This document shows positions 26,044 to 34,003 of a DNA stretch of 64,000 bases, one piece after another. Under the pieces are notes generated by a model, which saw only the letters and a list, made by a program, of their open reading frames with translations, was not told the DNA's origin and did no database searches. The stretch's first letter is position 1. Each line of letters starts with the position of its first letter. The stretch covers positions 392,509-456,508 of the forward strand of contig NZ_JASKLR010000004.1 of the NCBI RefSeq assembly GCF_030124325.1. Reading direction: 5' to 3'. The stretch comes from Sinorhizobium sp. 8-89 (GTDB taxonomy: Bacteria > Pseudomonadota > Alphaproteobacteria > Rhizobiales > Rhizobiaceae). Position numbers and translations under genes: made by a program.

Positions 26044-27953
26044 GACGTGTCCTCCACCGTGCCCTTCGGCCAGAACCAGCCAATCAGGGTCACAGCGATG
26101 GGGATCGACCCCCACACGACCGCCCACGGCGTGAAAATCGAACCGATCAGCATGAGCGAAGTGGCGATCGCCGCCCAGAACGGCCAAATCGAATCTCGTG
26201 GCGACGATTCCCGCGCTTCCGGCAGGGCCTCGACCACGCTGCTTACGATGAGTTCCCGCCGATCGACCTGCAGCCCCTTCGTCACGGCGAGTCCCTCGGA
26301 GCGAGACCAAAGAGGCTCGCGGGCTTCGACGACGGGAATCCTGCGAAAGTTATAGGCCGGAGGTGGCGAGGCCGTCGCCCATTCCAGCGTCCCCGCGCTC
26401 CAGGGGTCTGGTCCCGCTGGTTTGCCTGATCGCCAGCTGCGGAGAGCATCGATGAAGAAGATGACGAAACCGGAAACCAAGACGAGCGCGCTCAGGCTGA
26501 TGAAGAGGTTCAGCCCTGCCCACGGCAGCTCCGGCTGATACGTGTAGACGCGGCGCGGCATCCCTTGGAGGCCGAGGATGTGCATCGGGAAGAAAGTCAG
26601 GTTGAAACCCAGGAAAATGAGGCCGAATGCCCATCGGCCAAGCGTTTCACTCATCATCCGGCCCGTCATTTTCGGAAACCAGTAGTAGATGGCACCGAGC
26701 AGCGGAAAGACGGCACCGCCGACGAGCACATAGTGAAAGTGAGCCACCACGAAATATGTGTCATGGACCTGCGCATCGAATGGCACGGATGCGACCATGA
26801 CTCCGGTCAGGCCGCCGATCACAAACGTGACGATGAAGCCGATCACGAACAGGAGCGGCGTCGTGAATACCGGCCGGCCCAGCCACAAGGTCGCCAGCCA
26901 GCAGAAGATCTGGATTCCCGCCGGCACGGCGATCGCCATGCTCGACGCCGTGAAGAAACTCTCGCCGAGCCGCGGCAGACCGACCACGAACATGTGGTGC
27001 ACCCAGAGGCCGAAGGCCAAAATGCCGGTGGCGATGAAAGCCATCACCAGCGGCAGATAGCCGAATATGGGGCGGCGTGAGAACGTGGCGACGATCGTCG
27101 AAACCATGCCCGCTGCCGGAAGAAATATGATGTAGACCTCAGGATGGCCGAAGAACCAGAACACGTGCTGCCAGAGCAACGCGTCGCCCCCTTCGGCCGG
27201 ATTGTAAAATTGCGTTTCGACGAGGCGATCGAGGATCAGCGTTGAACTGGCGAACATGATCGCCGGCATCGCCATGATCACGATGAAGGCCATGACGAGC
27301 ATGGACCACACCAGCAGGGGGATGCGGTCGAGCGACATGCCGGGAGCGCGCTGTTTGAACACCGTCACGACGATCTCGACCGCCACCGCGAGTGCCGACA
27401 GCTCCGTGAAGGTGATCATCTGCGCCCAGATGTCGGCGCGCTTGCCGGGACCATACTCCGGCCCGGACAGCGGCACATAGGCGAACCATCCGACGTCGGG
27501 TGCGGCATCGAGCGCGAAGGAAATCCACAGGAGCAGGCCGCCGATCAATATGATCCAGTAGGAAAAGGCATTCAGCCGCGGGAAGGCAATATTGCGGGTA
27601 CCGACCATGAGCGGCACGAGGTAGATGGCCATGGCTTCCATCACCGGGACCGCGAACAGGAACATCATGGTGCTCCCGTGGGTGGTGAATATCTGGTTGT
27701 ATCGGTCAGGATCGAGAAACCGCGCCTCCGGCCACGCGAGCTGAATACGCATCGCGACCGCCAGCAGCCCCCCTAGAATGAGAAAGACGAAAGCGGTCAC
27801 GATGTAGCGCCGCGCAATGACCTTGTGGTCGACCGTCGCCAGCGCACCCCAGAAGCCGGGCGACGCACTCCAGGTTTGCGACAGATGCCGTTCGAGCACG
27901 GAATCGTCCAATCCATCATCCGTCAGCGGCGGCCGCTTCCGGTCCTCAATCAT
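26040..27953 (-). CDS. coxA: Cytochrome c oxidase subunit I (caa3-type haem-copper oxidase)
   Basis: This 637-residue protein has the twelve-helix core plus a C-terminal extension with two more helices. The haem a ligand is in FTTHGSTMMFLFAVP, and the CuB region is FGHPEVYIIFLPAAGMVST with its His-Tyr cross-link pair. The next histidines are in FGLWVHHMFVVG, and the haem ligands are in DTYFVVAHFHYVLVGG. All metal ligands are present. It reduces O2 and pumps protons in the inner membrane. It overlaps coxB upstream and coxC downstream by four bases each, so the operon is tightly coupled. Confidence 0.95.
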   Translation of the reverse strand: MIEDRKRPPLTDDGLDDSVLERHLSQTWSASPGFWGALATVDHKVIARRYIVTAFVFLILGGLLAVAMRIQLAWPEARFLDPDRYNQIFTTHGSTMMFLFAVPVMEAMAIYLVPLMVGTRNIAFPRLNAFSYWIILIGGLLLWISFALDAAPDVGWFAYVPLSGPEYGPGKRADIWAQMITFTELSALAVAVEIVVTVFKQRAPGMSLDRIPLLVWSMLVMAFIVIMAMPAIMFASSTLILDRLVETQFYNPAEGGDALLWQHVFWFFGHPEVYIIFLPAAGMVSTIVATFSRRPIFGYLPLVMAFIATGILAFGLWVHHMFVVGLPRLGESFFTASSMAIAVPAGIQIFCWLATLWLGRPVFTTPLLFVIGFIVTFVIGGLTGVMVASVPFDAQVHDTYFVVAHFHYVLVGGAVFPLLGAIYYWFPKMTGRMMSETLGRWAFGLIFLGFNLTFFPMHILGLQGMPRRVYTYQPELPWAGLNLFISLSALVLVSGFVIFFIDALRSWRSGKPAGPDPWSAGTLEWATASPPPAYNFRRIPVVEAREPLWSRSEGLAVTKGLQVDRRELIVSSVVEALPEARESSPRDSIWPFWAAIATSLMLIGSIFTPWAVVWGSIPIAVTLIGWFWPKGTVEDTS

Positions 27954-28936
27954 TTAAGGACCTCCATATAGGCGGCAAGCTGCCGTAACTCGTCGCTTGT
28001 AAGAGGAACCAGCGGCATGTTGTTTCCGGGCTTCAGCTTCTGGGGATCGGCGATCCATGCGGCAAGAGAGCCACGGGTGTTTTCGAGCAGTCCCGCTGCG
28101 ATGGTGCGGCGGCTGCCGATATGGGTCAGGTCCGGCCCGGTCGTTCCCGACGCTCCGGTGCCGCGTATCGTGTGGCATGCCGCGCATTGCCTGGCCATGA
28201 ATACGGCTTTACCCGCGACCGCCTCCGCCTCGCTTGGATCCACGCTCATTCTGCGTTGTCCCTCGGCCCATCGCTCGTAGTCGGCCACCCCTTCGGCGAT
28301 CACGAAAAGGGCCATGTGGCTATGTTGCAGACCACAGAACTCGGCGCACTGGCCGCGATAGACGCCCGGTCGCTCCGCGCGGAGCGTTAGGATGTTCTCG
28401 CGGCCCGGGATGAGATCCTGCTTGCCGGCGAGGCTTGGCACCCAGAAGGAATGAATGACGTCGCCGCTTTCGAGCCGCAGCCGCACGTCTTTCCCGATCG
28501 GGATGTGGAGCTCGTTGGCCGTTACGAAGGTTTCGGTGGAACGCGGATCGACATAGGTGAATTGCCACCACCATTGCTGCGCCCTGACAACGATCGTCAG
28601 CTCCGGATCCTCAGCCTCGGAGAGCGCACGGGTGGTATGAAAGCTGGCGATCGTCAGCCCACTGACGACGAGGACGGTGGCACCGACCGCCCCGGAAACG
28701 ACGACGGTCGCTTTCCGCTCCGAAATCGCATCGCTCTCTCGAATGCGCCGACGGGCAAGCGCCGAAACCAATGCGATCATCACGAGGAACCACACCGCGG
28801 AACAGACAAGCACGATCGCAAGAATCAATTCCTTGAGCGCAATCGCGGCGTGACCATTGGCGTTCAGGACCGACTGGGCGCCGCTGCATCCCGAGATCAG
28901 GAACGCGAGCAGGAGAAGGATCGAGTTGCATTTCAA
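27950..28936 (-). CDS. coxB: Cytochrome c oxidase subunit II with fused cytochrome c domain
   Basis: This 328-residue lipoprotein (lipobox LISGC near residue 17) has two membrane helices and a CuA domain with DVIHSFWVPSLAGKQDLIPG and CAEFCGLQHSHM, then a fused haem c domain with CAACH near residue 257 and a distal Met in GNNMPLVPL. This defines a caa3-type oxidase. The start is a TTG overlapping the stop of the upstream cytochrome gene (TTGA); no in-frame ATG fits. It accepts electrons from c-type cytochromes. Confidence 0.92.
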   Translation of the reverse strand: MKCNSILLLLAFLISGCSGAQSVLNANGHAAIALKELILAIVLVCSAVWFLVMIALVSALARRRIRESDAISERKATVVVSGAVGATVLVVSGLTIASFHTTRALSEAEDPELTIVVRAQQWWWQFTYVDPRSTETFVTANELHIPIGKDVRLRLESGDVIHSFWVPSLAGKQDLIPGRENILTLRAERPGVYRGQCAEFCGLQHSHMALFVIAEGVADYERWAEGQRRMSVDPSEAEAVAGKAVFMARQCAACHTIRGTGASGTTGPDLTHIGSRRTIAAGLLENTRGSLAAWIADPQKLKPGNNMPLVPLTSDELRQLAAYMEVLK

Positions 28937-29544
28937 GACGGCGGCCCTCGCTCCGACGGCGAAGGTGCCGGTTCTTCGTTGAAGAGAATGGCGGCCGGTG
29001 CCCGGTTCTCCGCCGGTCGGGTATGCTTGTCGTCGTTTCTGCTCGGAGCCGCCAAGGAAGCCGAATAGGCGCCCATCGTCCGGACATAGCCCGCAAGCTG
29101 CCAGATCTGATCCGTTGTCATCTTGCTACGAAAAGCCGGCATTCCATGCGGGCGCCCGTTTCGAATGGAGGCTGCTATCGCGACCGTCGACGGCCCGTAT
29201 AACCACCATCCGTCCAGCAATGACGGACCCGCGCCGCCTCGACCGTCGCCGTGACAGTTAGCGCATCCGAACCAGGAATAGAGCCGCTTGCCCTGGCTCA
29301 GATCATACGCGCTCGTTTCATACGGCTTGTCGAGCGCGAAATAGACCTCGGGAGGCGCACCGCCGATGCCGGTCGGCATCAGGCGCAAATCGTCAAGGGC
29401 GGCGGCTACGGGAGGATCTATCCGATACTGCCGCGGCTGACGTTCCAATCCGACGAGAGTCGCGATACCAGCAAGCGCGACGGAGAATAAGGCAATGGCC
29501 AACGGCTGAGCAACGCCACCCCTGAGAACCTTGCCCGGCATCAT
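28933..29544 (-). CDS. c-type cytochrome, first gene of the caa3 oxidase operon
   Basis: This 203-residue protein has an N-terminal signal anchor (residues about 12-32) and a single haem c site, CANCH near residue 94. Likely distal ligands are GMPAFRSKMTTDQIWQLAG. A polar Ser/Pro/Glu-rich tail follows. GGAGC precedes the ATG at 29544 (a second ATG follows at once). It heads the operon of seven genes running down to 23861 and is probably an electron carrier to the oxidase. No EcfG-type site was found upstream, in contrast to the second oxidase cluster. Confidence 0.85.
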   Translation of the reverse strand: MMPGKVLRGGVAQPLAIALFSVALAGIATLVGLERQPRQYRIDPPVAAALDDLRLMPTGIGGAPPEVYFALDKPYETSAYDLSQGKRLYSWFGCANCHGDGRGGAGPSLLDGWWLYGPSTVAIAASIRNGRPHGMPAFRSKMTTDQIWQLAGYVRTMGAYSASLAAPSRNDDKHTRPAENRAPAAILFNEEPAPSPSERGPPS

Positions 29545-29841
29545 TTAAGCTCCAGACCACTAGCCCTTACAGCGCCGCGCATCCAATCAGACGCGCAAGC
29601 GCTGTAGAACTTTGAATTTCTCCATGATTTTGCCCCTAAATCGATTCCGATCTAAGGAATCATGCAGTACCAACGGGCACCTCGTTGGACCGGCGGAGGT
29701 GTACCGGCAAGAGCTTGCGAGACGGCGCTTTTGCCTCGGCATCAGACGGGGCTGATTGCTCCAGGGCAAGAACGCGGTCGCTTCCGGATAATACGCGCCG
29801 CAAAGCCCTTTTGGAATGTCACGCCGTCAGCCGAGCTGGCG

Positions 29842-30015
29842 CTAGGTGACCGCACCCCCGACCATCAGCGCCAGAATAAGGAACACGAGGAAGATCAAGA
29901 CGGCGATATAAAACAATATCTTGGCGATGCCTGCCGTCGCCTCGGAAATGCCGGAGAAGCCGAGGAAGCCAGCTACCAACGAGATCACGAAGAAAATAAG
30001 AGCCCACTTCAGCAT
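29842..30015 (-). CDS. DUF1328-family small membrane protein
   Basis: A 57-residue protein beginning [20 protein letters not shown] and followed by a second membrane helix ([20 protein letters not shown]). This is the two-helix, YtjA-like DUF1328 type. Such proteins are common among stress-induced genes; their function is unknown. A GTG three codons upstream is possible, but the ATG at 30015 has better spacing from GAAGG. It follows the 47-residue gene by 58 bases on the same strand and probably shares its stress promoter. Confidence 0.82.
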   Translation of the reverse strand: MLKWALIFFVISLVAGFLGFSGISEATAGIAKILFYIAVLIFLVFLILALMVGGAVT

Positions 30016-30073
30016 CGCCACCACCTTCTGTTCTCCTGATTAAAAGATATCGCGGCGATCGCCGCATCAGCGG

Positions 30074-30217
30074 CTACTTTCCTCGGCGCGGATCCTTGCC
30101 CGCCGCCTGGCTGCTTTTCTTGACGTCGTCCTTTTTCCCTTGATCGCCGCCGCGATTTCCGCCGTGCGTGCCCTTTGAACTCTTGGCCGCCTTTCCATCC
30201 TTCAGGTTTGTGGCCAT
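30074..30217 (-). CDS. 47-residue highly charged disordered protein
   Basis: A very small gene beginning MATNLKDGKAAKSSKG and ending GKDPRRGK, almost wholly Lys, Gly, Asp and Ser, with no hydrophobic residue clusters; it should be disordered. GAGGAGG stands five bases before the ATG, and a near-perfect EcfG-type promoter lies 41 bases further up. These support a true gene despite its size. It may act as a hydrophilin-like stress protectant (inference). No family recognised. Confidence 0.7.
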   Translation of the reverse strand: MATNLKDGKAAKSSKGTHGGNRGGDQGKKDDVKKSSQAAGKDPRRGK

Positions 30218-30257
30218 GTCGCCCTCCTCGTAAGAATTAACGTTCTGCGCACAACGC

Positions 30258-30282
30258 AACCGAGAAATGCGGATAAAGTTCC
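30258..30282 (-). promoter_or_regulatory. EcfG/RpoE2-type promoter for the 47-residue gene and DUF1328 gene
   Basis: On the minus strand GGAAC (30282-30278), 16 bases, GGTT (30261-30258). The predicted transcript starts about 30 bases before the ATG at 30217. Confidence 0.75.
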
Positions 30283-30412
30283 GAGCGAGTGCTTTGCGAC
30301 GCCGTCGGTCCGTCCAGCCCGGAGCTCGTTTCCCCCGGGGCGGCAATTGGGTGGTTGTTAGCGAAGGCACGGCAAATTCCCGGCGCAGGCACCCGTCAGC
30401 GGCCGCATATGC

Positions 30413-30736
30413 TCAGAGCTGCGTCGAAATGATGTTGTCGAGTCTCACCTTGCCGCCGATCACTCCGCGTTTTGCATCCGGCGGTGCCGGCCCCTCCTCG
30501 ATCACGGTGTAGAGCTTCTCGCTGCGGAAGGCACTCGCCATGTCCGTCGTCACACCTTCAGCAGGTTTCGCGTCGATCTCGCGAAAGTCGAGTTCTGCCT
30601 GCGAGGCAACGATACGGGCGTCGCCGCTCGTTCTTGCAACCACGATCAATTCGCCTTGATACGTGGCGTTCTGCCAGTTCGGATCGTCAGGTTTCGCCAG
30701 TGGCGACAGCCGATATATTTTCAGTTCTTCCTGCAT
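30413..30736 (-). CDS. Hypothetical small soluble protein
   Basis: A 107-residue protein starting MQEELKIYRLSPLAKPDDPN. The mixed alpha/beta pattern (GELIVVARTSGDARIVASQA) and the end KVRLDNIISTQL are not familiar to me as a named family. The ATG at 30736 has GAGG upstream; the longer frame starts at 30823 without one. A partial EcfG-type site (GGAAC, 16 bases, GATT) lies at 30792-30816. It lies among stress-type genes and is divergent from the ferritin-like gene. Confidence 0.6.
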   Translation of the reverse strand: MQEELKIYRLSPLAKPDDPNWQNATYQGELIVVARTSGDARIVASQAELDFREIDAKPAEGVTTDMASAFRSEKLYTVIEEGPAPPDAKRGVIGGKVRLDNIISTQL

Positions 30737-30862
30737 GATTGCCTCAACAGATGGCGCCGCGTCGAACGACTGGCCGCGGTTTGCTGCATCCAATCGCCAT
30801 GGATCGGTATTGTTCCGATTCAAGGCGGCCGGCGTTCAGCCCAACTCCCCCGTTTCGATGCC

Positions 30863-30887
30863 GGAACATTTCCAGAGGTCACCGGTT
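30863..30887 (+). promoter_or_regulatory. EcfG/RpoE2-type promoter for the DUF892 gene
   Basis: GGAAC (30863-30867), 16 bases, GGTT (30884-30887). It lies about 32 bases before the ATG at 30919. Confidence 0.8.
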
Positions 30888-30918
30888 GGAGCACCACCGA
30901 AAACGAAAGGAACCCGTG

Positions 30919-31425
30919 ATGGCGAACGCGACCGACCACTTGCAGGCCTGGCTCAGGGATGCGCATGCAATGGAAGAACAGGCAATCACGATGCTCACCA
31001 GCCAATCCCGACGGTTGGAAAACTATCCTGAGCTCAAATCCAGGATCGACTCTCACCTGCAGGAGACTCGCGATCAGGCCGCGATGCTCGAACAATGTCT
31101 TGAGCGACTGAATGGCGGAACGTCGACAGTCAAGGATATCGGCGGCAAGATCATTGCCCTCGGGCAGGGTTTGAGCGGCCTTTTTGTCGAAGACGAGGTG
31201 GTGAAGGGTTCACTAGCCAGCTACACGTTCGAGCACATGGAAATCGCAAGCTACAGGATTCTCATCGCTGCCGCCGACTACGCAGGCGATCAGGAAACGA
31301 AGCGGGTCTGCGAGATCATTCTGCAGCAGGAGGTTGCGATGGCTGAGTGGCTTGATCAGCACGCCGCGCAGATCACGCGCAGGTTCCTGGAACGCGACGA
31401 GCGCGACGTGACGGCCAAACATTGA
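30919..31425 (+). CDS. DUF892 (YciE/ferritin-like) protein
   Basis: A 168-residue all-helical protein with LQAWLRDAHAMEEQAITMLT at the start, SHLQETRDQAAMLEQCLERL in the second helix, SYTFEHMEIASYRILIAAAD in the third, and EIILQQEVAMAEWLDQHAAQ in the last. Glu and His residues sit where ferritin-like di-metal proteins carry ligands. YciE-type proteins are induced by osmotic and oxidative stress. AAAGGA precedes the ATG. Its EcfG-type promoter fits that role. Metal binding has not been shown here. Confidence 0.85.
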   Translation: MANATDHLQAWLRDAHAMEEQAITMLTSQSRRLENYPELKSRIDSHLQETRDQAAMLEQCLERLNGGTSTVKDIGGKIIALGQGLSGLFVEDEVVKGSLASYTFEHMEIASYRILIAAADYAGDQETKRVCEIILQQEVAMAEWLDQHAAQITRRFLERDERDVTAKH

Positions 31426-31499
31426 TCGCGCCGCCCGTCGAGCCCCGTCTGCACGGCTCATTCCACTACGCGCACGCATCAAGCAGACAATCCGGCCTT

Positions 31500-31524
31500 G
31501 GAACCTTCGCTCGTCACATCGGTT
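31500..31524 (+). promoter_or_regulatory. EcfG/RpoE2-type promoter for the 57-residue membrane gene
   Basis: GGAAC (31500-31504), 16 bases, GGTT (31521-31524), 24 bases before the ATG at 31548. The short leader still includes GAGGAGG. Confidence 0.8.
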
Positions 31525-31547
31525 GGCCTTATTGAGGAGGCGCAACA

Positions 31548-31721
31548 ATGTTGATCGACTACCTTTGGCTATTGGTAACTGCAGGTGGGGCCTTCGCTCT
31601 TGGTGCCGCGCTCGCCTACGTGGTCATGCGGCAGAAGCCGCTTCCGCCTGCCGTCAAGGAAGCACAGGATCGGAAGGTCAGGAAGCTCTACGGAGAATCG
31701 CAGGAAGACAAGTCCCAGTGA
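31548..31721 (+). CDS. 57-residue single-pass membrane protein
   Basis: The protein begins MLIDYLWLLVTAGGAFALGA, one membrane helix with likely outside N-terminus, followed by a charged cytoplasmic tail (PPAVKEAQDRKVRKLYGESQ). GAGGAGG lies seven to ten bases upstream, and an EcfG-type promoter just before that. No family is recognised, but both signals make a true gene likely. It may be a small envelope-stress protein (inference). Confidence 0.75.
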   Translation: MLIDYLWLLVTAGGAFALGAALAYVVMRQKPLPPAVKEAQDRKVRKLYGESQEDKSQ

Positions 31722-31782
31722 CCTGCTCGGTCGAGTTGCCGTTGAACTACCCGACACACCGGCGCGGGCCGCGGCTTTGCGG

Positions 31783-33051
31783 CTAAGCGGAGGAGCGCGG
31801 CCCTACCCGGTCCGGCCCTACTCGGATAGCCGGCACCGGAGAGGCCGGAATTGTGCTCAGCGGGACATCGGCGTTCACCGGCGTTATCCGGAGCGGAAGA
31901 ATGCCGCAAAGCAGCTTCACGGTTTCTTTCAGGATTTCGACGGTTATCTTTTCGCCGGGACACCGATGGCTCGATTCCGGCTGGCCCCCGCCCTGCGGGA
32001 TGAAGCGGAAGTCGAGGTCGCGCCAAGTGAGACCCCGCTCGGGGCTGAAATTCGTGGGCGACGGAAACAGTCTCGGATCATGCATCGTTCCGTAGAGGTC
32101 CAGCAGCAGCCAGCTGCCTTCTGGCAGTGAATAGCCTAGCCAATCTTGCCTCCGAGTCAGCCGCGCGCCGACGCATGGGAAGAAGGGATAGAGGCGCCGC
32201 ACCTCCTCAACAAATCCTTCAATATCATCGTCCTGCCCTTGACCAAAGCGCTCCCGCCACTGCGAATTTCGAGCAAGCGCCAGACCGACGAAAGCAACCC
32301 ATCGGCTGATGGCAGCGATCGGACGCAGGAGGTTGAGCATTTCGACAGCCGCCGCCTCCTCCGACAGAGGCCGCCCGTCGGCGTCCCGGTAGCTCAGGCT
32401 GATCCTCCTAAGCGCGCATCCCTCGGCCACCTCGAGCGATCCGTCGCGAAGCGCCGTCACGATCGTTACGAGCCAACGCTCGAGGCGGCGCCGTGAAACG
32501 AGGGCGAGCCATGCCGCTGGCCCCGGACGACCCGTACGATCGATCATCAGGGCAAGCCGCCGAGCAAGCTTCACGTCATCGCGCCGGCTTGGCGGAATGC
32601 CTATCCAATCTGCGGACGCCCTCGTGAGAATGAGATTCGCCGCTTCACGCAGATCGCAATCCTCTTTACGCCTCTCGAAATGAACGAGCCAGTGCTGCCG
32701 GAACCGCTCCACGAGGGCGGCGACGGCTGCGTCATCCATCGCAATGTCGATGAACATGGCCTTTCGCCGCCGATGCGCCTCTCCATCGAGCTGCTGAACG
32801 CTGTCCTTGTCCTGAAGCAGGCGCAGCACGGTCCACGGCATCGCACCGATACGCGTCACGCCGTCGGCGCCATAAAAGAGACGCGCCGCTTCCTCGCCGC
32901 GCATGCACACGACGGGACGGAGCATCAATCGGCTCTGGAAAATGTCCGTCCCGAGTTCGTCGCAGCGATTCGAGATGAACGCGTAGCCTTCGTGCAGCAG
33001 CGCCAGCGTACTGTCGAGCGATGATGTTTGCGGGATGGTGGTGGCTTTCAC
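31783..33051 (-). CDS. CYP152-family cytochrome P450 peroxygenase (fatty-acid hydroxylase type)
   Basis: Starting at the GTG at 33051, this 422-residue protein aligns almost one to one with Bacillus P450-BS-beta. Family features are KATTIPQTSSLDSTLALLHE at the N-terminus, VQQLDGEAHRRRK, the substrate-carboxylate Arg in NLLRPIAAIS (Arg243-Pro244), FIPQGGG and the haem cysteine HRCPGE (Cys364). CYP152 enzymes use H2O2 directly to hydroxylate or decarboxylate long-chain fatty acids. Gln86 sits where OleT decarboxylases have His, which favours hydroxylation. The GTG was chosen over an ATG at 33114 since the ATG lies upstream of the predicted promoter and its 21 extra residues have no counterpart in the family. 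Confidence 0.85.
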   Translation of the reverse strand: MKATTIPQTSSLDSTLALLHEGYAFISNRCDELGTDIFQSRLMLRPVVCMRGEEAARLFYGADGVTRIGAMPWTVLRLLQDKDSVQQLDGEAHRRRKAMFIDIAMDDAAVAALVERFRQHWLVHFERRKEDCDLREAANLILTRASADWIGIPPSRRDDVKLARRLALMIDRTGRPGPAAWLALVSRRRLERWLVTIVTALRDGSLEVAEGCALRRISLSYRDADGRPLSEEAAAVEMLNLLRPIAAISRWVAFVGLALARNSQWRERFGQGQDDDIEGFVEEVRRLYPFFPCVGARLTRRQDWLGYSLPEGSWLLLDLYGTMHDPRLFPSPTNFSPERGLTWRDLDFRFIPQGGGQPESSHRCPGEKITVEILKETVKLLCGILPLRITPVNADVPLSTIPASPVPAIRVGPDRVGPRSSA

Positions 33052-33077
33052 TTCCTGCCAGACTCCTTCAGTCGCCG

Positions 33078-33102
33078 AACTCGTCGGTGCTGCAGATGTT
33101 CC
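33078..33102 (-). promoter_or_regulatory. EcfG/RpoE2-type promoter for the P450 gene
   Basis: On the minus strand GGAAC (33102-33098), 16 bases, AGTT (33081-33078). It would start transcription near 33071, between the ATG at 33114 and the GTG at 33051, so it decides for the GTG. Confidence 0.65.
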
Positions 33103-33139
33103 TCGATCTAACATTGGGACCGCATCGGGGTCGCCGTCG

Positions 33140-33164
33140 GGAACAAACGGAGTGCATGCCGGTT
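33140..33164 (+). promoter_or_regulatory. EcfG/RpoE2-type promoter for the 111-residue gene
   Basis: GGAAC (33140-33144), 16 bases, GGTT (33161-33164), 28 bases before the ATG at 33192. It is back to back with the P450 promoter, 38 bases apart. Confidence 0.8.
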
Positions 33165-33191
33165 GTGCTGCTGCGGCAAAAAGGAGCGATC

Positions 33192-33527
33192 ATGTCCAAG
33201 CTGCCAGAAAGCAATCCCGCGCAGGTGCGTGGCGATATACAGCGCGGGCGCACAGGCGACAAGAAGCGCGGCTTCGACCCTTCAGCGGCACCGTTGGAAA
33301 CGGACGACGAGGCGGCGGGCACGCCTTTAACCACAGAGGCAACGGGAACTGCGAGAGCCGGGCAGCGCTCGGACGGGCAAGCCGACGCCTCCAACGAATA
33401 CGGCGACGCGATGCGGCCTCTCTCGACCGCAGAGCCCCGCCGATCGCCGAAGTATCGTCTGGTCCTCTTGATGGCAGCCATTGTCGTCGTCGCCGGCGTG
33501 TTTGCTCTCGCTGTCGGCGCCGGGTGA
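33192..33527 (+). CDS. Hypothetical C-terminally anchored membrane protein
   Basis: A 111-residue protein whose first 85 residues are polar and probably disordered (KLPESNPAQVRGDIQRGRTG; many Ala, Asp, Gly, Thr), followed by RRSPKYRLVLLMAAIVVVAG and a short hydrophobic end. It is thus a tail-anchored membrane protein. AAAGGAG precedes the ATG at 33192; the longer frame begins at 33021 without one. It is preceded by an EcfG-type promoter. Family unknown. Confidence 0.75.
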   Translation: MSKLPESNPAQVRGDIQRGRTGDKKRGFDPSAAPLETDDEAAGTPLTTEATGTARAGQRSDGQADASNEYGDAMRPLSTAEPRRSPKYRLVLLMAAIVVVAGVFALAVGAG

Positions 33528-33611
33528 TCGTGACATCGAGCTTGGCCGCGCGGAGAAGATGCTCCCGTTGCCGCACAACCAGTTCTTGGAGGCAACCGAA
33601 GGAGTTTTCGA

Positions 33612-33803
33612 ATGCCTGATCACCACGACGACAGAAGGAGTCCGCTATCCAGGCTGGCGGCACAGGAAGAAGCACTATACCTGCGCCGGTCATCGACGCG
33701 CTTCCTCGAGTGCGCCATTCACCTTTGCGTCACCCACATGACGCTCGGCGAAGTAGCCGACCTGCTTGAGCAGGAGGCAAAGCAGCTTCGGCAACACGGC
33801 TGA
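33612..33803 (+). CDS. 63-residue hypothetical helical protein
   Basis: A protein starting MPDHHDDRRSPLSRLAAQEE and ending in a helical stretch HMTLGEVADLLEQEAKQLRQ. GAAGGAG lies six to seven bases upstream of the ATG. It stands 84 bases after the tail-anchored gene and may share its EcfG-type promoter, as none was seen of its own. Family unknown. Confidence 0.6.
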   Translation: MPDHHDDRRSPLSRLAAQEEALYLRRSSTRFLECAIHLCVTHMTLGEVADLLEQEAKQLRQHG

Positions 33804-33833
33804 CTGCGCTTTTCGAAGAGCCATTGACTGCTG

Positions 33834-33870
33834 CATGTTTTCTTAAATCGATTTAAGAATAAAAACATGC
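33834..33870. repeat. Compound dyad: perfect 18-base palindrome inside 7-base arms
   Basis: TCTTAAATCGATTTAAGA at 33841-33858 is a perfect palindrome. Outer arms GCATGTT (33834-33840) and AACATGC (33864-33870) also pair, with ATAAA unpaired on one side. It stands alone in a 200-base gap between convergent transcripts, so a bidirectional terminator is likely, though a regulator site is possible. Confidence 0.6.
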
Positions 33871-34003
33871 GGCAATTCAAGCGGCTACAGGACCCTTGTG
33901 CTGTAGCCGGTTTATCTCCCTGTCTCCTTGAAACAATGAATGATCTAACCCTTTGAAACTATGCGATTCCGGACGGAAAATCGCTACACACTTCCTGATT
34001 GCT

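Noticed and set aside
29587..29769. 60-codon minus-strand open frame upstream of the oxidase operon
   Set aside because: No ribosome-binding site and no protein-like features; left as non-coding.
30792..30816. Partial EcfG-type site (GGAAC, 16 bases, GATT) before the 107-residue gene
   Set aside because: The -10 box lacks GTT, so it is not counted as a promoter.
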